A DNA stretch of 45,482 bases from Bacteroidia bacterium (lineage in GTDB: Bacteria; Bacteroidota; Bacteroidia; SXHM01). Below are positions 1 through 8,414 of this stretch, piece after piece (the stretch's first letter is position 1; every line of letters begins with the position of its first letter). The notes below the pieces were generated by a model. It had not been told where the DNA came from. It ran no database searches and worked only from the letters and a program-made list of their open reading frames with translations. The stretch covers positions 1-45,482 of the forward strand of contig JAGVLY010000108.1 in assembly GCA_020054035.1 (NCBI GenBank). Direction: 5' to 3'. The position numbers were made by a program, and so were the translations under genes.

Positions 1-2
1 CA

Positions 3-467
3 GAGGTATTGGCCATTGCTTTAAGCCGTTCTACCAGCGCAACAATCGGTGATATTATCTTGGTCATCAATATTTTTATCTTCTCGGCAGCGGCCTATTT
101 TCTGGGCATTGAAACAGCGCTTTATTCTATCATCACGTATCTGGCCGCCTCCAAAACATTAGACTTTATTATTGAAGGCATTGAAGAATATACGGGCATA
201 ACCATTGTATCCAGCCACAGCGAAGAAATACGCGAAATGATTACTCAGAAATTAGGAATGGGTGTAACGGTTTATAAAGGTAAGCGCGGTTTCGGAAGCC
301 ACGGACACCAAAGCGATACCGATATTATTTTCACCGTTATTACGCGATTGGAAATAAGCAAGCTGCGCGCTGAAATTGAAAAGATTGACCCCAATGCTTT
401 TGTGGTGATGAACAGCGTGAAAGACACCCGTGGCGGAATGATTAAAAAGCGCCCCTTTACTGAATAA
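3..467 (+). CDS. YitT/DUF2179-type membrane protein, C-terminal part (5' truncated by window edge)
   Basis: Frame open to window edge (EVLAIALSRSTSATIGDIILVINIF...); hydrophobic N-part followed by GVTVYKGKRGF..., typical of YitT C-terminal DUF2179. Confidence 0.75.
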   Translation, partial: EVLAIALSRSTSATIGDIILVINIFIFSAAAYFLGIETALYSIITYLAASKTLDFIIEGIEEYTGITIVSSHSEEIREMITQKLGMGVTVYKGKRGFGSHGHQSDTDIIFTVITRLEISKLRAEIEKIDPNAFVVMNSVKDTRGGMIKKRPFTE

Positions 468-521
468 AGCCAACTAGGAATTAGCCAATCAGGGAAATAG
501 CAACAGCACAAAAATTGAATA

Positions 522-1103
522 ATGACGAATGAAAATCAATTAGTAGGCGAAGCACTGGAAGCGTATTTTGAAAAATACGGTCTTGGTAAAGATGGAGGAC
601 TCGATAAGCTCTGGGGAAAAGTTAAAGTAGGTAATTTCTATATCCCTATTCCCAACCCCGATGCGCGCAAACGGGCATTGGTTTGTCACGATATACATCA
701 TCTGGTAACGGGCTACTCGGCCGAGTGGCAGGGCGAAGCAGCCATTGCAGGCTGGGAAGTAGGCTCGGGCTGCAACGATTTTTATGCGGCATGGGTGCTT
801 GACCTGGGATTGATGGCGCTGGGTATCTGGATATTTCCGAAAACTGTTTTTAATGCTTTTGTGCGCGGCCTGCGCTCACGCAACCTTTACCATTATTTAC
901 TTACTCCGCAGGAGGCAAAGCAAATGACCATTGCCCAGTTGCGTACCTTTCTTGAATTGAAAGTGCCCGGTTACGAAAACCCTACCACCCAAGAAAAAAT
1001 TGAATTTGTAAAATGGTGGACTATCTCGTGGGTGTTTTCGTTTGTGTTTTTTCTGCTGCCGCTGCCGTTGATTGGGTTTGGGGTGTGGTGGTTGATGAAG
1101 TAA
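522..1103 (+). CDS. COQ4-like protein with HDxxH-x11-E motif and C-terminal TM segment
   Basis: HDIHH-LVTGYSAEWQG-E matches the COQ4 metal motif exactly; hydrophobic C-terminus. Confidence 0.6.
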   Translation: MTNENQLVGEALEAYFEKYGLGKDGGLDKLWGKVKVGNFYIPIPNPDARKRALVCHDIHHLVTGYSAEWQGEAAIAGWEVGSGCNDFYAAWVLDLGLMALGIWIFPKTVFNAFVRGLRSRNLYHYLLTPQEAKQMTIAQLRTFLELKVPGYENPTTQEKIEFVKWWTISWVFSFVFFLLPLPLIGFGVWWLMK

Positions 1104-1150
1104 CGAAGGGATGTGAGGCAGGTGAGGGGGGAAATGTGGATGGATTTAGG

Positions 1151-1238
1151 GCTAAGCGGCATTTGCAATGCCGCTCTTGTTTTTTGCCGAATTTTAAATT
1201 CGGCTATGTTCTAAGCGGAATTGCAAATGCCGCTTAGC
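1151..1238. repeat. Nested palindromic (REP/MITE-like) element with 18-bp perfect terminal inverted repeats
   Basis: GCTAAGCGGCATTTGCAA (1151-1168) and TTGCAAATGCCGCTTAGC (1221-1238) are exact reverse complements; internal GCCGAATTTTAAATTCGGC palindrome at 1186-1204. Confidence 0.85.
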
Positions 1239-1280
1239 GAAGATGCCGCCTAACAGGGGCATTTGTAACTGTGCTTCTAT

Positions 1281-2066
1281 TTAAGGATTTTGAGATGCTA
1301 ATTGTCCGTTGGGCACATATAGATAAAATGAGTTTGACTTTTTGTCCTTTTTTTCAAACACGGTTTCACCATTTTCATAACCAATTGCCTTACCTCTGAA
1401 ATGGTTTAATGACATTTCGCGCACTGATGCAACATAAAACTCATTATCAATAAAGACAAAACTTGTTGCATCCTCTGAACCACTAATTGCTATATAGTTT
1501 CGGAATAATATAGGCGTGTTATCTTTGGAATAACTGTCAACATATACAGTAGCCTTTTTCTTTGGCTTAACTGAATAAGGAACTTCTGTTTCCTTTTTGT
1601 TTTTTGATAATGTGAAATACTCTTGTGGCATAAGATAGAATGACACTTTTTTAGAACTTGATTTTGGAGGAGTGAATGTTACCTTTTCGGGTTTTGTTGT
1701 AACACTTTCTGCTGATGTTTTCGAACTTCCTGAACTCACTCCATAACGACTGTATATCGCATACCCAGTCGTAACAGCATCGGTTTTTGTATTTTCTACA
1801 TCGCTCCAATAATCATACTTTTCTCCATTTACTATAAACGATGAGTTTTTCCAATTTACATAAATAGGTTTATCCGTCTTGTTAAAAACGCTGAACGCCA
1901 TATTGCCATGAAGACCCCAAAAATTATAAATAATTTTTACACTATCATTCTCAAAAAAGTGTGTGTCGCTCTCGGTCTTACAGTTGGTAGATTTAGTGTC
2001 AATAATCTGAATGTAAGAGTTGCAAGAAGCACAAGTAAAGGCGATAATAATTGTCAAAAATCTCAT
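1281..2066 (-). CDS. Hypothetical lipoprotein
   Basis: N-terminus MRFLTIIIAFTCASC lipobox-like; single long ORF. Confidence 0.6.
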   Translation of the reverse strand: MRFLTIIIAFTCASCNSYIQIIDTKSTNCKTESDTHFFENDSVKIIYNFWGLHGNMAFSVFNKTDKPIYVNWKNSSFIVNGEKYDYWSDVENTKTDAVTTGYAIYSRYGVSSGSSKTSAESVTTKPEKVTFTPPKSSSKKVSFYLMPQEYFTLSKNKKETEVPYSVKPKKKATVYVDSYSKDNTPILFRNYIAISGSEDATSFVFIDNEFYVASVREMSLNHFRGKAIGYENGETVFEKKDKKSNSFYLYVPNGQLASQNP

Positions 2067-2223
2067 AGGTTATGGTTTGTTTTAGTCTTTAAAATGTTTT
2101 TTCTTCCCCAAATATAAACCATTCCCCCAATTCAACAACCTACCTACTTCACTCTCCTAAGCGCCCACCCCGTTCCGTCAATTTTCTTTTCCCTCTCATT
2201 ATATTTATATCAAAATGAAGTGT

Positions 2224-2251
2224 GTAAACTATTTATTGAAATATAGTTTAC
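2224..2251. promoter_or_regulatory. Inverted repeat GTAAACTAT-N10-ATAGTTTAC, candidate operator overlapping the -33 region of the AlkB-like gene
   Basis: Perfect 9-bp arms; followed by TATATTTG (2268-2275), matching the Bacteroidota -7 TAnnTTTG. Confidence 0.55.
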
Positions 2252-2304
2252 TTTTAAAATAATTCTATATATTTGTCATCATCAAACCCCAAAAGCAACG
2301 CAAC

Positions 2305-3375
2305 ATGAAAACAAGGCAACTGAAATACATGACTGTTTTTACAGCACCTATTGTAAGTCTATTAGCATTTTACGGCCACGGCTGGTGGACCTGGTCGCTG
2401 ATACTCTATGCCTTTGTTATGATACCCTTGGGTGATGCCTTCTCTAAGCCCAGCAAGGCAAACATGAGCGAGGCCGAAGAAGAAATGTCTCTGAACGACC
2501 CGTATTACGATTGGTTGTTATATGCGCTGGTTCCGCTGCAATATATTTTTCTTGTTATCTTTTTGTTTCAGGTAAAAGAGCAGGGGCTAACAACCTTTGA
2601 AATAACCGGAAGAGTGCTGACTATGGGTATTGGCTGTGCAACCATAGGAATAAATCTTGCGCATGAATTGGGTCATCGTATTAACTGGTACGAGCGTGCG
2701 ATGTCAAAAATGCTGCTGCTCTCAACACTTTACATGCACTTCTTTATTGAGCACAACCGCGGCCACCATAAAAATGTATCCACTGATAAAGACCCTGCAT
2801 CTGCGGATAGGGGAGAAGTGGTGTATTTCTTCTGGTTCAAGTCCATTATCTTCAGTTACATTTCTGCATGGCACCTTGAAATAGAAAAGTTGAAAAAAAA
2901 CGGGCACAGCTTTTTCTCTATCCACAATGAGATGATACGCTTTCAGTTGATACAGATGGCATTGCTGGCTGTTATCTATTTTATTTTCGGCCTCATGCCG
3001 ATGATTTATTTTATCGCAGCTTCGTTAATCGGCATATTGTTATTGGAAACCATAAACTATGTAGAGCACTACGGTTTGCGCAGGAAAAAAACAGGCGAGA
3101 ACAGCTATGAAAAAGTGCTGCCTGTGCATTCATGGAATTCAAACCACGCGGTAGGCCGCATCATGTTATTTGAATTAACCCGCCACAGCGATCATCATTA
3201 TAAAGCAAGTCGTAAATACCAAGTGCTACGCCATTTTGAGGAAGCACCTCAAATGCCGTTGGGCTATCCTGCTATGATATTAATGTCGCTGGTTCCGCCT
3301 CTGTGGTTTTCTGTTATGCACAAGCAGATTGATGAATACAGGAAGCAATTGCCGGAGGGAAGTGCGTTGGCTTAA
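2305..3375 (+). CDS. alkB: AlkB-type alkane 1-monooxygenase / membrane fatty acid hydroxylase
   Basis: Histidine boxes HELGH, EHNRGHH, RHSDHH and NYVEHYGL signature. Confidence 0.88.
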   Translation: MKTRQLKYMTVFTAPIVSLLAFYGHGWWTWSLILYAFVMIPLGDAFSKPSKANMSEAEEEMSLNDPYYDWLLYALVPLQYIFLVIFLFQVKEQGLTTFEITGRVLTMGIGCATIGINLAHELGHRINWYERAMSKMLLLSTLYMHFFIEHNRGHHKNVSTDKDPASADRGEVVYFFWFKSIIFSYISAWHLEIEKLKKNGHSFFSIHNEMIRFQLIQMALLAVIYFIFGLMPMIYFIAASLIGILLLETINYVEHYGLRRKKTGENSYEKVLPVHSWNSNHAVGRIMLFELTRHSDHHYKASRKYQVLRHFEEAPQMPLGYPAMILMSLVPPLWFSVMHKQIDEYRKQLPEGSALA

Positions 3376-3381
3376 GAATGG

Positions 3382-3447
3382 CTCGCAAAGGCGCGAAGAC
3401 GCAAAGAATGTTTTGCAATTTTCTTAGCGACTTTGCGCCTTTCCGAG
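3382..3447. repeat. Imperfect inverted repeat, 25-nt arms (CTCGCAAAGGCGC...), intergenic
   Basis: Left CTCGCAAAGGCGCGAAGACGCAAAG versus reverse complement of right CTCGGAAAGGCGCAAAGTCGCTAAG: 4 mismatches. Confidence 0.75.
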
Positions 3448-3451
3448 AAAA

Positions 3452-5377
3452 TTAGTTGCCCAATACAGTAAACTCAGTTCTCCTATTCTCTGCCCGCCCT
3501 TGTTCGGTATCGTTGGAAGCGATAGGAGCAGTTTCGCCAAAGCCTTTGTAGCTCAGTCTTTCGGCAAGAATACCGTTAGTGGTCAGGTATTCGTAAACAG
3601 ACTTGGCGCGGTTCTCAGAAAGCAGTTGATTGCTTTTATCATCGCCTACATTATCAGTATGCCCACCAATCTCAATTTTCAGATTTTTGTTTTTCTGCAA
3701 CAACCCAAGCAGCTTCTGCAGCTCAGCAGTTGACTCGCCTTTCAACTGAAATGAATTGGTTTCAAAGAAGATATTTTTCAGAATTACTTTCTCTCCCGTT
3801 TTCACAGGTTGCAGCCCCACATTCAGCTGATATGGCTTAGTAATGTCCTTAATATCTTTCAGTGAAAAGTTTTCAGAATAAAACAGGTAGCCTTCTTTTG
3901 AAACGTTGAGCGCATAGTTTTTATTTACCGGAAGGCTCACCAAAAACTCACCTTTCTCGCTGTTAGAACTTGATTCCACTACCACTTTGTTAGTTTCTAA
4001 ATCAATCAGCTCAAATTTTGCAACCAATGGTTTCTTGGTATCGCTCGCGAAAACACTGCCTTTTACATACGTTACCATTGTTGGTCGTGCAGCTTCATAC
4101 AACTCAAATGAGTACAGATCAAGGCTGCCGAAACCACCTTTGCGGTCGCTGGCGAAGTAGGCAATTTTGCCTGAGCCGCCTACAATAAAGCTGTCATCAT
4201 TATTCCAGGTGTTGATTGGATAACCAAGGTTCACCGGCTTTTGCCAGTTGCCCAGTGCATCTTTGCGTGAGTAGTAAATATCTTTTTTACCCATACCCAC
4301 TTGTCCGTCAGACGAGAAATAAAGCGTTTGATTGTCGGGGTGAATAAAAGGGCTTTCTTCCTGTCCTGCTGTATTTATAACATCACCCAGGTTCACAGGA
4401 ACGCCCCACACACCTTGGTCGGTAAGCGTGCTGCTCCATAAGTCTTTATGACCTTTTCCACCTGCGCGGCTGCTCGAAAAATAAACTGTTCTCTTATCAG
4501 GCGAAAGTGAAGGTTGTGATTCCCATTTAGCACTGTTAATAGGGTTGCGGATATTCTGTGGTTCTGTCCAGTTATTTCCAACCTTGCGTGAAAAATAAAT
4601 ATCGCATCCTCCTAAACCTTCAGGACGATTGCAACCGGTAAAAAACATTAGTTGCCCGTCAGGCGAAATGGTTTGTGCGCCTTCATTATCGGGCGTATTA
4701 AGCGGTGCACCTAAGTTGAGTGCGGTAGTCCATTCGCCATCTGCCAAACGGCTTTCATAAAAATCTTCCTGCCCGTGTCCACCACCAGCCGGGCGGCTGT
4801 TGCGGGTTATAACAATGGTTTGCTCATCAGCAGTAAGCGCAGGAAAATATTCTGCATCGGCTGTATTTACACCGGCACCTAAATTTTTAGGGTCAAAAGG
4901 AACAGGCTTTTTTATGGCCTCGCTGCCAAATTCTGCCGTGCGTATTGCAAGTTTTGCCTTCTCGCGTGTTTCGGGTTTAGTGTTTTTGAGTTGAAGAAAA
5001 TTCTCAAGACTGGTTTTTGCATCATCGTATTTGCCCACTTGAAGCTGAATGTTTCCAAGTATATAATAAGCATTCGGGAAAAAGTTAGGATCAAGTGAAA
5101 CTACTTTTCGGTATTGTGCAACAGCCTGTTCATATTCATCCATTTCAACATAAATATCAGCCAGCATAATACGAGCTTCCAGAAATTTTTCGTCATTGTC
5201 AAGCGCTTTTAACAACGTAGTTCTTGCCTGTTCATCAGCGCGGGCATTATAATAATCCAATGCCGTTTCGTAAAGGCTGATGGCGCGTTTTGATTCAGTG
5301 GTGTATTTCTTTGGTTGTGCAAAAGATGCAAGAGCAAAGAAGCAAGAAACAAGAAGTAGAAAGATGTATTTTTTCAT
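3452..5377 (-). CDS. OmpA-family protein with N-terminal TPRs and WD40-like (PD40) beta-propeller
   Basis: TPR-like repeats, repeated ISPDGQLMFFTG / LSPDKRTVYFSSSR units, C-terminal IEIGGHTDNVGDDKSNQLLSENRAKSV OmpA motif; start placed at MKKYIFLLL. Confidence 0.88.
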   Translation of the reverse strand: MKKYIFLLLVSCFFALASFAQPKKYTTESKRAISLYETALDYYNARADEQARTTLLKALDNDEKFLEARIMLADIYVEMDEYEQAVAQYRKVVSLDPNFFPNAYYILGNIQLQVGKYDDAKTSLENFLQLKNTKPETREKAKLAIRTAEFGSEAIKKPVPFDPKNLGAGVNTADAEYFPALTADEQTIVITRNSRPAGGGHGQEDFYESRLADGEWTTALNLGAPLNTPDNEGAQTISPDGQLMFFTGCNRPEGLGGCDIYFSRKVGNNWTEPQNIRNPINSAKWESQPSLSPDKRTVYFSSSRAGGKGHKDLWSSTLTDQGVWGVPVNLGDVINTAGQEESPFIHPDNQTLYFSSDGQVGMGKKDIYYSRKDALGNWQKPVNLGYPINTWNNDDSFIVGGSGKIAYFASDRKGGFGSLDLYSFELYEAARPTMVTYVKGSVFASDTKKPLVAKFELIDLETNKVVVESSSNSEKGEFLVSLPVNKNYALNVSKEGYLFYSENFSLKDIKDITKPYQLNVGLQPVKTGEKVILKNIFFETNSFQLKGESTAELQKLLGLLQKNKNLKIEIGGHTDNVGDDKSNQLLSENRAKSVYEYLTTNGILAERLSYKGFGETAPIASNDTEQGRAENRRTEFTVLGN

Positions 5378-6087
5378 TACGGTATGTTCATGTATTTGTG
5401 TGTTTGCAGCGAAATATTCCACTTCGGATGTTGCATCACATAGTCAGTAATGAGAGGCATCATTTCTTTTGCTTTGCTCCATTCGGGTTGCAGAAAAAGG
5501 ATGCACTCTTTATTGGTCTGTGCCGCATTTTTTTCAGCCCATTCAAAATCATTTTTGTTGTGGATGATCACTTTCAGTTCGTGTGCTTTTGCAAACACCT
5601 CAGGCAAAGGTGATGCCGTTTTTTTAGGTGAAAGGCATATCCAGTCAAAATCACCGCTAAAAGGGTAAGCACCGGAAGTTTCAAGATAAATGGTAATTCC
5701 TTTTTTCTTTAACTCAGCGCAGAGATAATCTAAATTATAGGTAAGCGGCTCACCACCGGTAACAACCACTGCTTTTGAGGGATTATTAAGTGCGTTCGCA
5801 ACAATTGTATCCGTTGAAGTAAGCGGATGCAGCGAAGCATCCCATGATTCTTTAACATCACACCAGTGGCAACCGACATCGCAACCACCTACGCGAATAA
5901 ACCAAGCAGATTTTCCGCTGTGAAAACCTTCGCCCTGAATGGTGTAAAATTCCTCCATCAACGGAAGGTTTTTACCGTCCTTTAACAATGTATCATCTGT
6001 TGCCTGCAAAATCGTATTTTTGAATAAGGCTTCAAAATTAATTCTTTTAGCTATGCAGGCATGTCGTTTGTCGAGACTTATGAACAT
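5377..6087 (-). CDS. queE: 7-carboxy-7-deazaguanine synthase (radical SAM)
   Basis: EEFYTIQGEGFHSG, GGCDVGCHWCD (CxxxCxxC); TAATG stop/start overlap with downstream OmpA gene. Confidence 0.85.
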   Translation of the reverse strand: MFISLDKRHACIAKRINFEALFKNTILQATDDTLLKDGKNLPLMEEFYTIQGEGFHSGKSAWFIRVGGCDVGCHWCDVKESWDASLHPLTSTDTIVANALNNPSKAVVVTGGEPLTYNLDYLCAELKKKGITIYLETSGAYPFSGDFDWICLSPKKTASPLPEVFAKAHELKVIIHNKNDFEWAEKNAAQTNKECILFLQPEWSKAKEMMPLITDYVMQHPKWNISLQTHKYMNIP

Positions 6088-6133
6088 TATCCTACAGTTG
6101 CCTGTATAAATCAGTAATTAAATTACCCAGAGT

Positions 6134-6760
6134 ATGACTGAAGCCCGACTGTTTGACGACTCAAAGCACTTAGACTTAATTTACCAGCTTTTTGGTTTTG
6201 ACCGCATAATGACTGAAAAAGAGCTGTTGCTAGTTTTTCGTGACGAAATGACCCATGATACTGTTCATGATCTTTTAGCTATTGCCGAAATAAAAATGAA
6301 AGGAGCCAGCGGTGAGAAAAAACTCATTCGTAGAGTGTTTAATATATTGGTTGAATCTGTTCAGAATATTGTAAACCACGCTGACAGGTCACCCATTAAA
6401 AAATTAAACCAAGCGGCTATTCTTGTTATAGGAAAAGGCATTGACCACTATTTTGTTATAACGGGCAACCTGATACGAAATGAGCGGGTTGAAAATCTGA
6501 AAGAAGTAATTGACCTCATTAATGGATTAAGTCCTGAAGTAATACGTGATTATTATACCGAAAAAATGAAGCTTTCTGAGTTCTCTGCAAAAGGTGGCGC
6601 AGGACTTGGCTTATTGGATATTTCACGCAGAAGCGGCAGAAAAATGGAATATGATTTTCGTCCGGTGGACGATAACTTCTCTTACTTTTCCTTCAAAATT
6701 AATATAGCGTTTGAACTGCCCGGAGTTGAAGTACCGGCAGAAGTAAACAAAAAAGGCTAA
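6134..6760 (+). CDS. SiaB-family (DUF6272) histidine-kinase-like ATPase protein
   Basis: NILVESVQNIVNHAD and GGAGLGLLDISRRSG ATP-binding-like motifs. Confidence 0.72.
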   Translation: MTEARLFDDSKHLDLIYQLFGFDRIMTEKELLLVFRDEMTHDTVHDLLAIAEIKMKGASGEKKLIRRVFNILVESVQNIVNHADRSPIKKLNQAAILVIGKGIDHYFVITGNLIRNERVENLKEVIDLINGLSPEVIRDYYTEKMKLSEFSAKGGAGLGLLDISRRSGRKMEYDFRPVDDNFSYFSFKINIAFELPGVEVPAEVNKKG

Positions 6761-6789
6761 AACTTCTTTTCAGAAGTTTTAGCCTTTTT
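6750..6789. terminator. Bidirectional intrinsic terminator shared by convergent genes
   Basis: 17-bp perfect stem AAAAAGGCTAAAACTTC / GAAGTTTTAGCCTTTTT, 6-nt loop, poly-T on both strands. Confidence 0.9.
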
Positions 6790-7438
6790 CTGCTTTAATC
6801 TTAAGTAACTTTATTTTTTCTTTTTTGGCTTTAGCTTTTGGGGCAGCAGCGGGTTTTGCCTTAGCTTTTGCAGCAGGCTTTGCTTTTACTGCTTGGGCAC
6901 CTGCAGGTTTAATCTTATTCAGGCTGTTGGTTTCTCCAAATAACTCACGCGATTTTTTGTTATAAGCCTTTGCAGCTTCTTCCGCAGTTTTGAAAAAACC
7001 TAAATTGTGGTTTACACCTTTGTGGTAAAGGTTTGCACGGAAACGTTTATTTTCTTTTGTAACACCGCGATAACCGCTACTGTTTTTTGTAGTGCTGTTA
7101 GATCTGCGTAACTCGCTCATGGTTACATATTCCAGATTTTCAATTCGACAATCCTGAACATTTCCGTTTTTAAAACGAAGAAATAATTTACGGCTGCTCT
7201 TTGGTTTTTTAACAAATTTATCAGCAATCCAACGATGCAGGTAAATGGTTTCATATACCGGACCTTTTTTGGTTGTTATGCAGCGCTGGTATATGGGATA
7301 GCCGCTTGAATGTGCCCGCAAGTTATCCATAAAATTAAGCGCGGAAAGTTTTTTGTCGCCTTTCAAAGCTTTGTAACCTTTGTCATCAAGAACTGCGCTT
7401 TTGTCCTTGGTGTTTTTAAGTTTGATTTTGTAACTCAT
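6779..7438 (-). CDS. AP2-domain protein with degenerate HNH-like N-region and Lys/Ala/Pro-rich (H1-like) tail
   Basis: NSSGYRGVTKENKRFRANLYHKGVNHNLGFFKTAEEAAKAYNKKSRELFGE = AP2; LHRWIADKF...CRIENLEYVT = HNH_3-like; tail AVKAKPAAKAKAKPAAAPKAKAKK. Confidence 0.8.
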   Translation of the reverse strand: MSYKIKLKNTKDKSAVLDDKGYKALKGDKKLSALNFMDNLRAHSSGYPIYQRCITTKKGPVYETIYLHRWIADKFVKKPKSSRKLFLRFKNGNVQDCRIENLEYVTMSELRRSNSTTKNSSGYRGVTKENKRFRANLYHKGVNHNLGFFKTAEEAAKAYNKKSRELFGETNSLNKIKPAGAQAVKAKPAAKAKAKPAAAPKAKAKKEKIKLLKIKAEKG

Positions 7439-7450
7439 GTTGTGGGGGTG

Positions 7451-8338
7451 TTAGTGGTTAATACTCAATTTGTTGCTCAAAGATAATAAAGTATTTTTCA
7501 ATAAAGCAACTATTGTCATTGGACCAACACCTCCGGGTACCGGAGTAATGTAACTGCTCACAGGTGCAACTTCATCAAAATCTACATCGCCCATGATGCG
7601 ATAACCCTTCTCGGTTTCCGGAGCATCTACCCGTGTGATTCCCACATCTATAACAACCACCCCATGCTTTACCATATTGGATTTCACGAAACCCGGTTTA
7701 CCTAATGCAACTATTAAAATATCTGCTTCACGGGTATATTTTTCAATATCGGGAGTGCGACTATGACAAAGCGTTACAGTACAGTTTCCAGGGTAGGTAT
7801 TTCTTGATAATAAAATACTTACAGGCGAGCCCACAATGTTACTTCTTCCTATAACAATACAATGTTTACCTGCTGTTTCAATTTTATAACGTTCCAGAAG
7901 TTGCATAATGCCATAAGGTGTAGCTGAAACAAAGGTAGGCAGGTTTAGTGCCAGTTTTCCCACATTTAAAGGATGAAAGCCATCTACATCCTTTTCAGGA
8001 ACAATGGTTTCGGTTACTTTTTTCTCTGAAATATGTTTTGGTAAGGGGAGTTGAACAATCAGTCCGTCAATATCTGCGTTGTTATTGATTTTAATTACTT
8101 CTTCAAGCAGCTCTTTTTCTGATATTGTTGACGGAAGGCGAAGAAGTGTGCTTTCAAATCCAACCTTCTTGCAGGCTTTAACTTTTGATGCGATATAAGT
8201 TTCGCTGGCTCCATCATTTCCCACCAATATGGCAGCAAGATGTGGCCTTTTACCGCCATTTTTAAGAATGTTTTGTACTTCAACGGCAAGTTCTGCCTTT
8301 ATTGTTTCTGCTGTTTGTTTACCGTCAATTAATATCAT
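7451..8338 (-). CDS. folD: Bifunctional methylenetetrahydrofolate dehydrogenase/cyclohydrolase
   Basis: DGLIVQLPLPKHI, PEKDVDGFHPLNVGKL, IGRSNIVGSPVSILL, TPVPGGVGPMT. Confidence 0.95.
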   Translation of the reverse strand: MILIDGKQTAETIKAELAVEVQNILKNGGKRPHLAAILVGNDGASETYIASKVKACKKVGFESTLLRLPSTISEKELLEEVIKINNNADIDGLIVQLPLPKHISEKKVTETIVPEKDVDGFHPLNVGKLALNLPTFVSATPYGIMQLLERYKIETAGKHCIVIGRSNIVGSPVSILLSRNTYPGNCTVTLCHSRTPDIEKYTREADILIVALGKPGFVKSNMVKHGVVVIDVGITRVDAPETEKGYRIMGDVDFDEVAPVSSYITPVPGGVGPMTIVALLKNTLLSLSNKLSINH

Positions 8339-8414
8339 TACCGCAAATAAGTTCGTTTGCGGCAAAAGTAGAAAAATAGGTGTCGGGGCAGAAAAGCCTT
8401 TTGGATTTCTTTGC

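Noticed and set aside
1013-1237. 74-aa plus-strand ORF overlapping the COQ4-like gene and palindromic element
   Set aside because: Runs out of frame through a coding gene and then an inverted repeat; no motif.
5290-5613. 107-aa plus-strand ORF
   Set aside because: Antisense to queE and the OmpA-family gene start.
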